64,000 bases of DNA from Corydoras sp. C115 (lineage: Eukaryota; Chordata; Actinopteri; Siluriformes; Callichthyidae). Below, piece by piece: positions 11,001 to 22,371 of the stretch; the stretch's first letter is position 1; every line of letters begins with the position of its first letter. The stretch covers positions 597,501-661,500 of the forward strand of contig JAFMOC010000043.1 of NCBI GenBank assembly GCA_019802505.1. Reading direction: 5' to 3'. The position numbers and the translations under genes were made by a program. The notes under the pieces are model-generated. The model was not told the origin of the DNA. It saw only the letters and a list, made by a program, of their open reading frames with translations, and ran no database searches.

Positions 11001-11243
11001 CCCACATTGGTTTAAAACACAGATACAGAATGCATTACCCTGTTACCCCGGCGCTCTGTCACCCCGTCTCCCTGTCGCTCTGAGCAGAACTTTAAGAATA
11101 ATAGCAGTAATAATACCACGTCACCCTCTGCTGCCTCCAAAAGCTTTTTGTTTCTTCTTTAACACTTCTCGTCCTTCGAGATCCTGAAATTGAATTAAAG
11201 AGAAGCGATAAAGTACAGAGGGCGGATTGAAGTGCGCAGGTCA

Positions 11244-11275
<32 letters not shown>

Positions 11276-11843
11276 CCCTGACCTGGTTCACATTGCGTTA
11301 GCACCCATGTGTCTTGTGGGCACGTGACCACACGCTTGAAGAAGCAGCAGAATGTAAGAGAATGGGAATTTCATGGTGCTGGACATGCAAATGTGACGAT
11401 GCAATTCTGATGTTCCCATGTGGAGCATGCAGCTGCAACACTCAAGCTGAAACTGAAATAACAGGATGTGACGGTCACTGAGGTACAAATATTTATGTAA
11501 ATGTTCGGCTGTGCGCTTCTCTGGTGTAGTCCTCTATTTTCGTCGTCTGAGGAACCCGTTATTCCGAAGCGAACCCCTCTCCTCGTCCTCGCTTTCTAAA
11601 TGCTCCCCACTGCCCCATTTCGCTGAAAGTCATTTGTTTTCTCTTTAGTTCACCATCTGTTAAACCAAAACCGAGGCCATTTACAGACTCAAACAGCCGC
11701 AGTGTCCAGACGTGAGGACGGAACAGCATCAGTGAGAACGCAGAGAACGTCACAAACAGCGCAAAGCAAACAGGGTTCAAATACATGTACAGGTAATAAA
11801 GTTAAATACTGTAAACCTATTAAAAACAAAGATTAAACACTCA
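11001..11843. other. Intron 2, unique with a (CT)n tract
   Basis: A (CT)n microsatellite lies at about 11246-11270. Otherwise nothing is recognisable. Confidence 0.5.
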
Positions 11844-12266
11844 CCGGCCATTTTATTAGGCACACCTTCTCAGTATGTGTTTTTTCAGGTCCACTGATTA
11901 TATAGATGGACTTTGTAGTTCTATAATGACATTCTGTAGTCCTGTTCGCCTCTCAGCGCTAGGGATTCCCGGTTCGAATCCCCATCTGGGTGGAGTTTCC
12001 ATGTTCTCCCCGTGTCCGCGTGGGTTTCCTCCGTGTCTGCGTGGGGTTCTCCGGTTTCCTCCCACAGTCCAAAAACATGGATCAAGTCAATTGAATTCTC
12101 AAAAATTGCCCCATATAGAGTGTGTTTGAGTGAGTGAGTGTGTGCCCAGCGATGGATTGGCGCCCTTTCCTGGGTCTATCTGCCCAGCGCCCGAGACGTT
12201 CTCCCCTGGATGGGCATGGGGAACCCCACCGTGACCCTAATAGAGGATAAAGCGGGAGATAATGAA

Positions 12267-12327
<61 letters not shown>

Positions 12328-12341
12328 TGTATATATATACA
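11844..12341 (+). repeat. Transposon remnants, head-truncated V-SINE and (TA)n
   Basis: 11844-11872 carries 'caccggccattttattaggc', a widespread fish DNA-transposon end. 11873-11943 is part of the Tc1-like MITE seen at 36741 and 38284 ('agatggactttgtagttcta'). A V-SINE lacking its first ~35 nt occupies 11944-12270, and its (gaat)n tail runs directly into (TA)n at 12271-12341. Confidence 0.75.
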
Positions 12342-12342
12342 C

Positions 12343-13379
12343 CCCTTAAATCAAACACTGCTGATTTGAGTCTGAACAATGTAAATTAATTTATCTGCCA
12401 TCATCTATTAGATTTTATTTTGATACCCCCCCTCCCCCGATCACTATCACTTTTGACAAAGCGCTGAAGGAAGGCGCTGAGAGGCTTCTGTGGCGTTGGA
12501 TAAAAGCTTCTATAGAAAGGAAAATCAATAAGCAATAGAACCAGAAGGACATGGAGAGACAGGAATCAGCCTGAGCGATGTCCTGCAATCCCTGCCCTCT
12601 TGCCCTTGGCGTCAGTCAGTAATATGATGCGATGTCACCAAAACTCATTTTCCAATCTGGCTTTGCTCGCTGGGATGAAGTATCATCATGACGGCCAATC
12701 CCTCTAATGTTTTAATGATATAACTCATGAAAGACTCTTTTATAAAAGCAAATGGAAAATGCTACATGATCCAGATTTAATCAACCTTAATAAGTCTGTT
12801 CTGCGTGAGAACCTGACGCCATGGCAAAGCATCTGTTATTCTTTAACAGACTTCAAACACACTTTGCATTGCAGTGACCACTCAAGACGAGACGGGATGG
12901 AAAACAGACAGAGGAAGAAGGACAGCCCCGGATCGATATTCCATCTCTGGCCTTTGCTATTAATTATAGCAGTTCATCGATCAGCCGTCCATTAAGCACC
13001 CAAACCTCTGATGGCACTCGTCCAATTAAAAAGCGAGGCAGGCTACCCACCCGAGCTTTAAAACGAAGTTAAACCATAATGACAAACAAAATCAGATTCC
13101 TAATGACATCACTTCACACTTTGCATCATACGCTATAATTCCTAATGAGGTTCTTATTTTTCATTTACAAACACAAAACATTGTACTGAAAAAAAAAACA
13201 ATTAATATTTAATGAAAGCCAATCAGTGATGCCGAATGCTGCAGCTGCTTCAAACAGATGACAATAACCCGATCAGGGCAATCATCCACGGTTCTCTGTT
13301 ATCGTTGTGTAACGTTGGGTTCATCACGTTCTATCAAAGTAAACACACCTGTATTAATCTCATATCATCCAATCCATAG
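12343..13379. other. Intron 2, long repeat-free stretch
   Basis: About 1 kb without recognised repeats. 12580-13060 has mixed composition with TAAT-core words and no open frame of note; it is a candidate conserved non-coding segment, untested. Confidence 0.4.
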
Positions 13380-13720
13380 GAGCATGGATATCCCCCGCAC
13401 AGGGCGCTGATCCATCACACTCACAGAGACATACAGACAATATAGGGGCAATTTAGAGCAGCCCGTACCATCCTGAATCCATATTTTTGGACTGTGGGAG
13501 CACCGGAGAACCCACAGAAATCCCACATGGGGAGAACATGGAAGCTCCATACAGAGGTGAGCAAGTGCCTGGAAACAGCCTTGTATATTGGTATAATTGG
13601 TACCCAGGGTGCAATTGGGGTTAGGTGCCATTCCCAATGGCAATTTAGTCTTGGGAATCGAACCGTGACCTTACAGATGCAAGACTGGTTCCTTAACCAC
13701 AGGTCTATGACTGCCCTTGT
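13380..13720 (-). repeat. V-SINE fragment plus an older tRNA-like repeat
   Basis: 13380-13560 carries the SINE words 'cagggcgctgatccatcac', 'ggggcaatttagagcagcc' and 'ggactgtgggag' in inverted orientation. 13560-13720 ends in an inverted B-box-like 'gggaatcgaacc' and 'ccttaaccac', so it is probably another tRNA-derived repeat. Confidence 0.55.
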
Positions 13721-13767
13721 ATTGTAGATGTGTTTATTGTGTTGTACTGTACGTTATATAACATATA

Positions 13768-14120
13768 TTCATTCATTCATTCATTATCTCCCGCTTTATC
13801 CTCTATTAGGGTCGCGGTGGGGTTCCCCATGCCCATCCAGGGGAGAACATCTCGGGCGCTGGGCAGATACACCCAGGACAGGGTGCCAATCCATCACTGG
13901 GCACACACTCACACACACAGACACACTCTATATGGGACAATTTTGAGAATTCAATTGACTTGATCCATGTTTTTGGACTGTGGGAGGAACCCGGAGAACT
14001 CGGAGAAACCCACGCAGACACGGGGAGAACATGGAAGCTCCACCCAGATGGGGATTCGAACCGGGAATCCCTAGCGCTGAGAGGCGAACGTGCTAACCAC
14101 TAAGCCACCGTGCCACCCTG
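13768..14120 (-). repeat. Full-length V-SINE with 11-bp TSD
   Basis: Intact tail, core and head (inverted A and B boxes at the right end). The duplication tataacatata lies at 13757-13767 and 14121-14131. Confidence 0.88.
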
Positions 14121-14170
14121 TATAACATATAATAATATATAATATAACATATAATCTGCAGACTAATCTA

Positions 14171-14225
14171 CAACATTCCTTGCATGTGTGAACCAATTTG
14201 GCCAATAAAGCTGATTCAGATTCGA
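14171..14225 (+). repeat. L2-like LINE 3' tail
   Basis: 'cattccttgcatgtgtgaac' and 'ggccaataaagctgattcag' match the end of the LINE at 6140-6900, in the opposite orientation. Only the extreme 3' end is present. Confidence 0.7.
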
Positions 14226-15339
14226 ACCCGGGACATTCCAGCAGTGCAAACCGCTTTCCATCATACGTGACCTTTTCTTTAGTAAATCCTCATTCACACG
14301 TGGCTTCTGTTCTGTAAGAACTCACACAGACTTCTGATTGAGAACCAAACATTCCAGAGTTATTTCATAAGGAACCCAGCAGCAGGTTCCTAAATGCTAA
14401 TGCAGTTCAGCGTGAGGTAGTGAGATAATATTCATCAAGCACATAATGACGATGACTTAAATCTGCTCATGACAGAAATATTAAACGGGAAATCTGGCCT
14501 TTAAAATGCTGAATGAAACTTTACTGCAGAGTTTAATCGTTTAAGACCCAATACATCACAATCAGACACGTCCTTGAAAAGCAAAACGAAAGACACTGGG
14601 AGGGGAAACGACGAGGGGCGCGCCATGCCGCTCGGGCTCATTGGCACTCAGGCTGTCGGTTCAGCTTTGAGCTCCAGAAAAACCAAACGGCTCCTCAGTT
14701 TAATAAACCACCTGAAATCATTCCATTTATTTCAGTGTTTTCATTTGTAACCTTGGGTTACAGGCTGCACCATGCTGAGCTTAATTATCCCAGAATCAGC
14801 ATTTTACATGATGTCCAGACCAACTACGGGCATAACGTGATTTAAAAAGGGTTTTGATAATAACTGAAAACGTTGTAGCCGCAAATAAGGAACAAAAAGC
14901 ACATTTGGAAATAACATGGGTGTCTCTATACTTTAGTCCATAGTTGCATGGCAACGCAAAGTAGTAGAAGTTTGCCAGTGCAGGTGGGGGGTCACTGTTT
15001 GCAAATCTGATTTGATTAAGTAAAAGCAAAATGAATAGCGGAGACCTTAAACCAGACTTCAAACCTTTAGAACATCAAAGTTAGAATATTAAAATCAATA
15101 CCGGCTTCAATCAAACGCGACCTTTTCTTTAGTAATATCTCAGTCACACCTTGATCCGGTTCTGGCGAAGAACTCACACAGACTACATTATGGTTCTGCA
15201 ACCGAATCTGATTAAGAACAGAACATTGATGAGGTGTGTGTTTTATAAAGGATTCAGCAGGTTGTTTAATGATGATGAGATTTAAAATAATATTATTATA
15301 ATAGTAATAAGATATGAGAGGGTGTCTATAACTGTGAAT
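14226..15339. other. Intron 2, unique sequence
   Basis: No gene or repeat recognised, apart from the motif 'ccttttctttagtaa' occurring twice (about 14271 and 15121) with similar flanks ('cattcacac...ttctg...gaactcacacagact'). This marks two diverged copies of an unnamed repeat. Confidence 0.45.
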
Positions 15340-15430
15340 GAATCATGGGACAGAGGTGTCGTTGGGTCTGGCGTGTAGTGGAGTACATTTCCACCTCTTA
15401 TCTGTGATTTATTCACAATAATAGACAACC
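15340..15430. repeat. Stem-loop repeat R2, copy 1
   Basis: Inverted arms 'gtgaatgaatcatgggacagagg' (imperfect) and 'cctcttatctgtgatttatt'. The same pair of arms with a ~50-nt loop is seen at 20425-20530 and 34640-34740. Confidence 0.6.
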
Positions 15431-15639
15431 TCAAGTGTCTGTTTTTCTAAAACAGTTACAAACACACTATAATATTATATTACACTATAATAAAGCATCA
15501 GGGATTATTAAATGTGAAAATCCACCCAGATGGGGATTCGAATAATTTGTTTTTTTCTTCTTCAATGTAATGTAGTCCATTTTTTAAAGTGAACACTGAT
15601 CCTGAGTAACATGATATAATATATATTTATATTTATATT

Positions 15640-15680
15640 TATTATTATTCATTACTTTATTATTATTATTATTACTATTA

Positions 15681-15729
<49 letters not shown>

Positions 15730-16118
15730 TTATTATTATTTATTATTATTTATTACTATTATCATTAGCATTATTATTATTAATATTACTACTATTTATT
15801 ATTGTTAGTACTGCTATTATTACTATAGATATTATATTATTATTATCATCATTACTGTTACTAATCAAATTCGCATCTACGCTGCCTTTCATTTCATTGT
15901 CACTACAAATCATAGTATTTAAAACTTTAAATTTTTTTACTGTAAATTCCAATACATCACACACTGCATTCACTTTTTTTTTATTTAATGTTTTTATTGA
16001 AAACTAATGTTAAATGTCATAAATGTCTTTTCTTCTGGAAAGTGAGGAACGTAATTTCGATTACTTTGTATGTAGTGTACATATGAAGAAATTGACAATA
16101 AAGCCTACTTTGAGTAAC
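15640..16118 (+). repeat. (ATT)n tract and LINE 3' UTR, related to 23820-24175
   Basis: A long imperfect (ATT)n region (about 15640-15850) is followed by 'gcctttcatt', 'gtcataaatgtctt', 'tttcgattactttgtatgta' and 'gaaattgacaataaagccta'. The same series, in the same order, occurs at 23820-24175. The terminal AATAAAG and shared ends suggest a non-LTR element 3' UTR. Confidence 0.65.
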
Positions 16119-16127
16119 ATGATACCT

Positions 16128-16365
16128 GGTTTCTCTAACAATCTAATACTGCCAACTAGTGGCCAAATTACAGAATACAATTGATTAAAAGAAAAACTGC
16201 AACAGGTTTAGTGCTGTTCAGGAATCAGCTCTGTATTTTATGATGTAAAATAATGTATTGTATATCACGCATTGATACGAATGTCAAGCGCTCAGAGGTG
16301 TGTGTTATTGTCAATAATGTCAACAAACGGCTCGGCCAATCAGATTTAAGGACCGGAACTACTAA
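16128..16365 (-). repeat. Repeat R1, copy 2 (inverted)
   Basis: Runs from 'ctggtttctctaac' and 'ctagtggccaaattacag' to 'ggccaatcagatttaagga', the inverse of the copy at 6912-7120. Confidence 0.7.
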
Positions 16366-16375
16366 CCTGTGCGAC

Positions 16376-16741
16376 AGCAAAATAAGAAAACAGACCGAAC
16401 CTAAAATCCTATCTCTGACCCTTTAATAACCTTAATAACGAATTATTCATCTGTAAATTAAAGAGAGGGATTTGATATTTTCTAAAGATCTCAGATATAA
16501 GAACACGTATATTCCACTCCGTCCTATAATTAATTGAATTAAATCTGACCTTTATGGCTCCGACATCTCTTTAGAAAGCATAATTAGACGCAGGCCTTGA
16601 GCTTTTATGTAAAACATTAAAAAAACAACATGGTAGTCTGCAGCGGACGTGAACGGGATCATTAAACTGCACGGCTGCACAATCCACCCCTCACACGTTG
16701 AATAAATACACTGCTGCATTCATTTCCATTTTATTTTAGTT
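16376..16741. other. Intron 2, unique sequence
   Basis: AT-rich sequence with nothing recognised. Confidence 0.45.
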
Positions 16742-16925
16742 AGGGGCGACTTTGTGGCGGTGTATTGGTTAGCACGACCGCATCTCAGCGCTGGGGATCC
16801 AGGTTCGATTCCCCAGGTGAAGTTTCCATGTTCTCCCCGTGTCTGTGTGGGTTTCCTCTGGGTTCTCATGGATTGCCCCCATTTATATAGTGTGTGTGTG
16901 TGTGTGTGTGTGTATGTGCCTAGTG

Positions 16926-17921
16926 CAGTGCTTCTCAAATAGTGGGGCGCGCCCCCCTGGGGGGGCGCATAACAAGATATCACAGAGCAAGTGATATTTA
17001 ATGTAATGAACAAACCCTCAAGAGACAACATGGACAAATATTTAACAGAGATGAGGAGAGAAAGGCGGTGATAATGAGACCAACAAAAGTCAACCGAAAG
17101 TTAAAACGAGGAAATTTTTCGAAGTGAATGTAGCGCCTGGCTTCACTGTAACTGTAACTTCACAGTAACTGTAACTTCACGATAACTGAGGTGGGAGACG
17201 AAGAAAGACCGGTGTGTCTGCTGTGTCTTTAAAATGTTGGCAGCGGACAGCGTGAAGCCAAATAGATGAAGGCGTCACTTAAAGACATTACACCGCAATC
17301 ACGCTGATAACCGCTTGAGTTTTTAAATCGTAAACGTGACGTGTATAACCAGCAAATATTAATGCTTTATGAAAGCTGCTTCAGAAAAGCTGTGCTGCAA
17401 AACGGGCGCGTTAGAGACATTAGTTCAGATTTCCTCATTTTGATAAAAAAAAAAAAAAAATTGTTGTATTCATTTTAGTTTTGTAGGTTAAAGTGTTAAT
17501 AAATTGAGCTCCTGAATGAATGTTGCTGATGAATTTGAATTTATTATTATTTATTGATTTTATTTCATTTATATTTTCAGTATCAAATGCCAGTCAGTTC
17601 AAAAATGTTTCTAGTTTAAATAAGGATTTCATTCGTTTCTGTTACAAACTAAAAAACAAAGTTAATAAAATGATTCTTTGTTCTAAGTTGATCTATATTT
17701 CTTTCTTTTTTGTTTTCTTTATTGTTAATAAGGAGACATTGTTATAAAAGAGTTGTACTTAGAACAAATTTATAGACAAATCTATAAATTTGTCTATAAA
17801 TTTGTTTATAGAAAAAAAAGGGTGAGGTTAGTGTGCGTGTGTGTGTGTGTGGGGGGGGGGGGCGCAAAAAGTTTACTTCTTCCTAGGGGGGGGCTTAACA
17901 GAAAATAATTAAGAATCACTG
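16926..17921 (+). mobile_element. hAT-superfamily DNA transposon (996 bp, internally deleted)
   Basis: An 8-bp TSD, gcctagtg, lies at 16918-16925 and 17922-17929, the duplication length diagnostic of hAT. The termini are cagtgcttctcaaatagtgg and, inverted, cagtgattcttaatta; both ends carry G/C-rich 'gcccccc' blocks just inside, as in many vertebrate hAT elements. The element contains a transposase fossil (see 17030-17330) and an AT-rich 3' half. Confidence 0.9.
17030..17330 (+). pseudogene. hAT transposase N-terminus with BED zinc finger, degraded
   Basis: An ATG at 17030 opens M-D-K-Y-L and stops within 15 codons. After a stretch with frame breaks, 17191 onward reads E-E-R-P-V-C-L-L-C-L-K-M-L-A-A-D-S-V-K-P-N, then a stop, then R-H-L-K-T-L-H. 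The C-x2-C and H-x4-H halves of a BED zinc finger are visible at the spacing of ZBED5-like hAT transposases. A short local duplication ('actgtaacttcac' repeated near 17147-17180) helps break the frame. The catalytic RNase-H domain is missing. Confidence 0.8.
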
Positions 17922-18000
17922 GCCTAGTGATAGATTGGCGTCCTGTTCTGGGTGTAACGTTTGTCCCATGGCATGCTGCACCCCCCCCGCCACCCCAGTA

Positions 18001-18818
18001 GACAATTAAGGGGAGACAATAAGATAATATGAGATGATGTTTAAGTCTGTGTGGTGAACATTTAAAAATAAAATGGGAGCTATATATTAAAATACTACTA
18101 ATAAAAAGCTCTTGAAGGCCAGGCGGGTTTTTTTCTCTACACTTCAGCTGCTGAAAATAAAAACCAGAGAGGAATTCAATCATAAAAGACTGAATGGCGG
18201 CTTTATGAGATGCTCTGTGGTGAACTCTGGCACTTACATGTACAAATATGGTGTGAAGTTTAAAATCTCCCCCGGTAAATGCCACGCTGTTTCTGCTCCA
18301 CCCTGACTGCTGCCAAGTGGAACGTACACGGAACGGAATACACGCAAGATGAGAACGCATCGGCAGATCACACACGTCAGTCACAAAGTAAGCATGCGGA
18401 GCCAGACGAAACTGACCGTCCTCATCTGCGCTGCTTTATCCTGACCCTTGGTACCACTGCCCCAGGCAATTAAAGACTTCCTGCCTCCAGTAGCCGCGGT
18501 TCAGCCCGGTTCAGAGGGGTAATTGGCTGCTGAGTTCAATCAGACACGCTGGAGATAGGAAAAGCAACAAAACGCATAGCTGAGATGTAGAAATGAAGCG
18601 GGGGCAGATCCGGGTCAACACTGATACCATACACGAGCGCACTTCAGGACAAAGAGGACATTATCGGAAAACAAAACACAACGTTAACTAGCTCTCAAAG
18701 TGTTTCTCATTTCTTGCTGTGAGATTGAGATGAGAACGCTGAAGCAGCCTCTTCATAAAAGGCATTTAAAGGCATTAAAGGCATTTAAACAGTTCTAATA
18801 AGAGCACACAAATACAGG
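18001..18818. other. Intron 2, unique sequence
   Basis: No repeat or exon was recognised; 18440-18560 is a mixed-composition repeat-free segment. Confidence 0.45.
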
Positions 18819-19115
18819 GGGAAGCACGGTGGAGTAGTGGGTAGCACCTCCGCCTCTCAGCACTGGGGATCCAGGATCGAATCCTGATCTGGGTGGAGTT
18901 TCCATGTGGGTTGTTTCTCTGGGTTCTCTGGTTTCCTTCCACAGTCCAAGATCATGGGTTCCACAGGCCCATCCGGGGGAGAGCAATTCGGGCGCTGGAC
19001 ATCAAGGACAGAGCACCAATCTGTCGATCACTCACTTAAACACAGGGAGAACATAGAACCTCCACCCGGATCACTCAGAAGAGGACATGCTAACCACTGC
19101 ACCACCACGTCGCTC
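18819..19115. repeat. Composite V-SINE: plus-strand head joined to a minus-strand copy
   Basis: 18819-18958 is a plus-strand head and core (B-box variant 'ggatcgaatcc'). At 'acagtccaagatcatggg' it switches to a minus-strand segment ('ggcccatccgggggag' through 'aacctccacccggatca' to 'catgctaaccactgcaccacc') ending at 19115. The inverted arrangement could fold back. Confidence 0.7.
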
Positions 19116-19257
19116 GCATACAATATAAAATGAGACATGTTCTCACGTCAATAACCTGCAAAATAATCTCTAATTAACGATGTTCACAAGACCTTCTCTT
19201 GGCTTGGCTGTGTGAATATTCCAATTTGTATTAGAGCCATTTCCATTCATCACCCCC

Positions 19258-19288
<31 letters not shown>

Positions 19289-19869
19289 ACACACACACAT
19301 GATCAGGCTGCACAGTCAGTGGCAAAGAGCCATGTCATTGACCCAGCACCACAATTATTAACAAGCCCTAAGAGAATTGCTGCTGGCCATCGAAATGAGA
19401 TCAGTGGGTTCTGTAGACAAAGCGCTGCAGATGCCCCTCTGCTGACAGCGGCATGAAAAGCCTCAATACAAAGGAAGCGCAATAAGAGGGAATATAAACA
19501 GACAGGTGTAACCTCATTTTCATTTAGAACTGGTTTTGCTTTTATTCCCTCCATCTTTTCTTCGTTACTGACTTTCTTTTCGGTCTTTTCTGCCGCACGA
19601 ACCCATTTATCTGCGGTGCGAGGCAGAGGCGGCTGATTGCCGATTGTTGGGAAGTTATGAAATATTTACACAAGAAAAAAGCCTGAGGGGGAAACGGGCC
19701 GTGTTGAATATGAGAAGCTTTACAGGTGGTCTCGCCTTTATTCCAATAACAATCAAAACCAAGACAACTTTCATTTAGAATAAAGACGAAAATGTAAATT
19801 CTGGCATTTTAAATGATTTATTAAATCGAGTGACGAACTGAACTGAACTTGATGAACCAGAGTAAAAAG
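19116..19869. other. Intron 2, unique with a C-run/(CA)n tract
   Basis: A poly-C run of more than 20 nt at about 19253-19274 passes directly into (CA)n to about 19300. The remainder is unique. Confidence 0.55.
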
Positions 19870-20334
19870 CACCCGAAACGTTCTCCCCTGGATGGGCGTG
19901 GGGAACCCTCCCACGAACCTAGTGGAGGATAAAGTGGAAGATAATGGATTGATGGAGGTTATTATTAATTTAGTTTTAAATAAACACATGCAAAGGTGGC
20001 TTAGTGGTTAGCACGTTCGCCTCTCAGCACTAGGGATTCCCGGTTCGAATCCCCATCTGGGTTGAGTTTCCATGTTCTCCCCGTGTCCGCGTGGGTTTCC
20101 TCCGGGTTCTCCGGTTTCCTCCCACAGTCCAAAAACATGGATCAAGTCAATTCCAAATATCCAAATTGCCCCATATAGAGTGTGTGTATGTGTGAGTGAG
20201 TGTGTGCCCAGCGATAAATTGGCGCCCTGTCCTGGGTCTATCTGCCCAGCGCCCGAGACGTTCTCCCCTGGATGGGCATGGGGAACCCCACCGCGACCCT
20301 AATAGAGGATAAAGCGGGAGATTATGAATGAATG
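19870..20334 (+). repeat. V-SINE 3' fragment, then a full V-SINE with 10-bp TSD
   Basis: 19870-19955 is an older tail fragment ('cgttctcccctggatgggcg...agataatggattga'). 19990-20334 is a near-complete copy flanked by ataaacacat (19980-19989 and 20335-20344). Confidence 0.85.
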
Positions 20335-20344
20335 ATAAACACAT

Positions 20345-20535
20345 TTATGAATCAAACAATGTTTTTTTATTATAGTGTGTTTGCAAACAATTGTATTAAA
20401 TCAATGAGGCACTCAAGGTTGTGTGTCATAATGAATAAATCACATCTTATGAAGATGTGTAACTGCACTCCACTACACATCCGGCCCAGCAACACCGCTT
20501 TTCTGTGATTTATTCACAATAACACACGCTCTCTC
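20345..20535. repeat. Stem-loop repeat R2, copy 2
   Basis: Contains 'aatgaataaatcacatc' and the opposing 'gtgatttattcacaataaca'. Its left part ('ttattatagtgtgtttgc', 'gaggcactcaagg') is shared with 26640-26730, so the repeat is longer than the stem-loop alone. Confidence 0.65.
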
Positions 20536-21369
20536 GTACCTTTCGGCTTTATTAACTGGTGTGAACGTTCTCGCAACAGATTCACTCAAAACGTCACACT
20601 TAGCTCCGCCTACTTTTCATGTATTCACATCGCATTTGAAATTGACTTTCCAGCTTACAGCCAATCACAGCTGGAGCTTAACGTTATTAAAACGTTCCTA
20701 AAGTGCTCAGGGAATGTATATAAAACATCCCGGCTGAGTGAAGTAAAGAGGATAAATAATCATTTTAATGCTTTATCTGAGATCTCAAGATAAAAGCAAT
20801 ACTCTCAGGCTTTAAATCCATATTTTGCTTTAATTTAACTTTAATAATTGTGGATAATCGTTTTCCCACAAACCTAAAGCTGAGGTTATTAAAAAGCATT
20901 TACAGATTTAGCGTCCCTGATTCTTTAATAATGTAACTCACCCGAGGATATGAAAGCGGATTCAGGGCATCTAATAACCTCTTTGTGGGGGATAAGAATG
21001 AGGACACAATAACAGTCTCTGAAAATGTTGCAACAGGGAGAAAACAGGCCGCTTTGTGATGATGGGACGGCGAGAAAAGAAGTCCTCACACTAACCCAGG
21101 GCTTGATGACCAACTAAACATGTCAGAGCAAAAGCCCAGGAGAACTGCAATAAAGTTTACAGACTGTGGGGGGGGGGGAGGTGTGCAAAAAAAAAAAAAA
21201 AAAAAAAAACCGCGTCAGCAGCAGGGCGACTAGAGCCAATCTCGTATTGAAACAAACGCTTGCGAGAGCAGCAGCAGAACTCTCAGATCCACCTCAGTTC
21301 CACCTTTCTCACATCATCAACCCCACAGCACACAGTGATGAGAGAGTCAGGTCCAGTCCTCCAACCGTC
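20536..21369. other. Intron 2, unique with an A-tract
   Basis: A G-run followed by poly-A lies at about 21167-21209. No gene was recognised. Confidence 0.5.
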
Positions 21370-21605
21370 CAAAACACACAGATACACCCAGCACAGGGTG
21401 CCAAGCCAATGCTGGCACAGATACAGTGCAATTTATATGGGGCAGTTTAGAGCAGCCACTTCACATTTAGTCCATGTTTTTTGGAAGGAAACCGGAGAAC
21501 CCGGAGGAAACCCATGTGAACACGGGGAGAACATGGACACTCCACCCGGATTGGGAATCAAACCTTGATCCCCAGCACTAAGAGGAGAACATGCTAACCA
21601 CTACA
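21370..21605 (-). repeat. Diverged V-SINE
   Basis: Inverted core ('gaaaccggagaacccggagg', 'cacggggagaacatgg') and head ('aacatgctaaccacta') are present; the tail is missing. Confidence 0.75.
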
Positions 21606-21963
21606 CTAGGTTTAAGAATCAATTTAAGAATCATTACTATTTAAAGCAACGGCTTTTCTGATCTGTACTCTAAAATATTTGTTTAATTCCAGAAAGTCAG
21701 AACAAAAACTGTGACTGTAAAGTTCACCTGCTTTACAACATTTCTAAATAAAGGGATAATAAAGCGACAGTGTTTTCCCCACCATCTGATTATTAAATGA
21801 TGCATTGCATTCATTTGGTGAATATTAAGGGAGTAATGAGCCAAAAAATTAACCACACAAAACATTAGAATTTCTATTATTCAAACAGGACGGACCCCCG
21901 GTGTGCTGCAACACAGCCCCAAAAATTACCTGATCGCATCGTTCATACTGTATTATTAAAAAC

Positions 21964-22363
21964 TAGGGGTGAGCTGCAATATTCGCTGATTCGACGATTC
22001 GATTCGGAGAACCGTAGTCGACTATGAACCTCATAGTCGAATGTACCATTTTGACCACATGGGGGTGCCCATGGCTGCTGTTAAGCATTAGTTTTTACAT
22101 GAAATGTCTTTGTTTTCGTTATATATATAGCCTTTTGTCAAATAAAATCATCCTAATTTCTGTTAATATTTTTTTTTAATGATGTGTGCGCTTTAACAAT
22201 ATAAAATATATATAACAAAATATTTTAAAAAATCTTTTTTAAAAACCACGCTTATAGCGCCATCTTGTGGTGAGATTTTAACTGATTCGACTATCAGTCG
22301 ACTATGGGGAAAATCTGACGAATCAGATTTGACTATGAAAATCCTTAGTTGAAGACACCCCTA
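21964..22363 (+). mobile_element. 400-bp hAT-type MITE, copy A
   Basis: An 8-bp TSD, ttaaaaac, lies at 21956-21963 and 22364-22371. The terminal repeats begin taggggtg and end cacccccta-like (cacccct-a). Subterminal inverted motifs 'tagtcgacta' and 'gattcgacta' occur on both sides. No coding capacity. A second copy in the opposite orientation is at 30053-30459. Confidence 0.9.
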
Positions 22364-22371
22364 TTAAAAAC

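Larger units (their letters stand above)
16742..18000 (+). repeat. V-SINE split by a hAT element
   Basis: The head and core are at 16742-16925. The continuation 'gatagattggcg' and 'cctgttctgggtg' resumes at 17930-18000. The two halves join at the SINE position where other copies read 'gtgtgcccagcgat'. The SINE is therefore older than the inserted hAT. Confidence 0.85.

Noticed and set aside
17520..17747. 75-codon frame with hydrophobic runs
   Set aside because: It lies in the AT-rich 3' half of the hAT element, has no homology I recognise, and is rich in Ile/Phe/Leu/Asn simply because of base composition.
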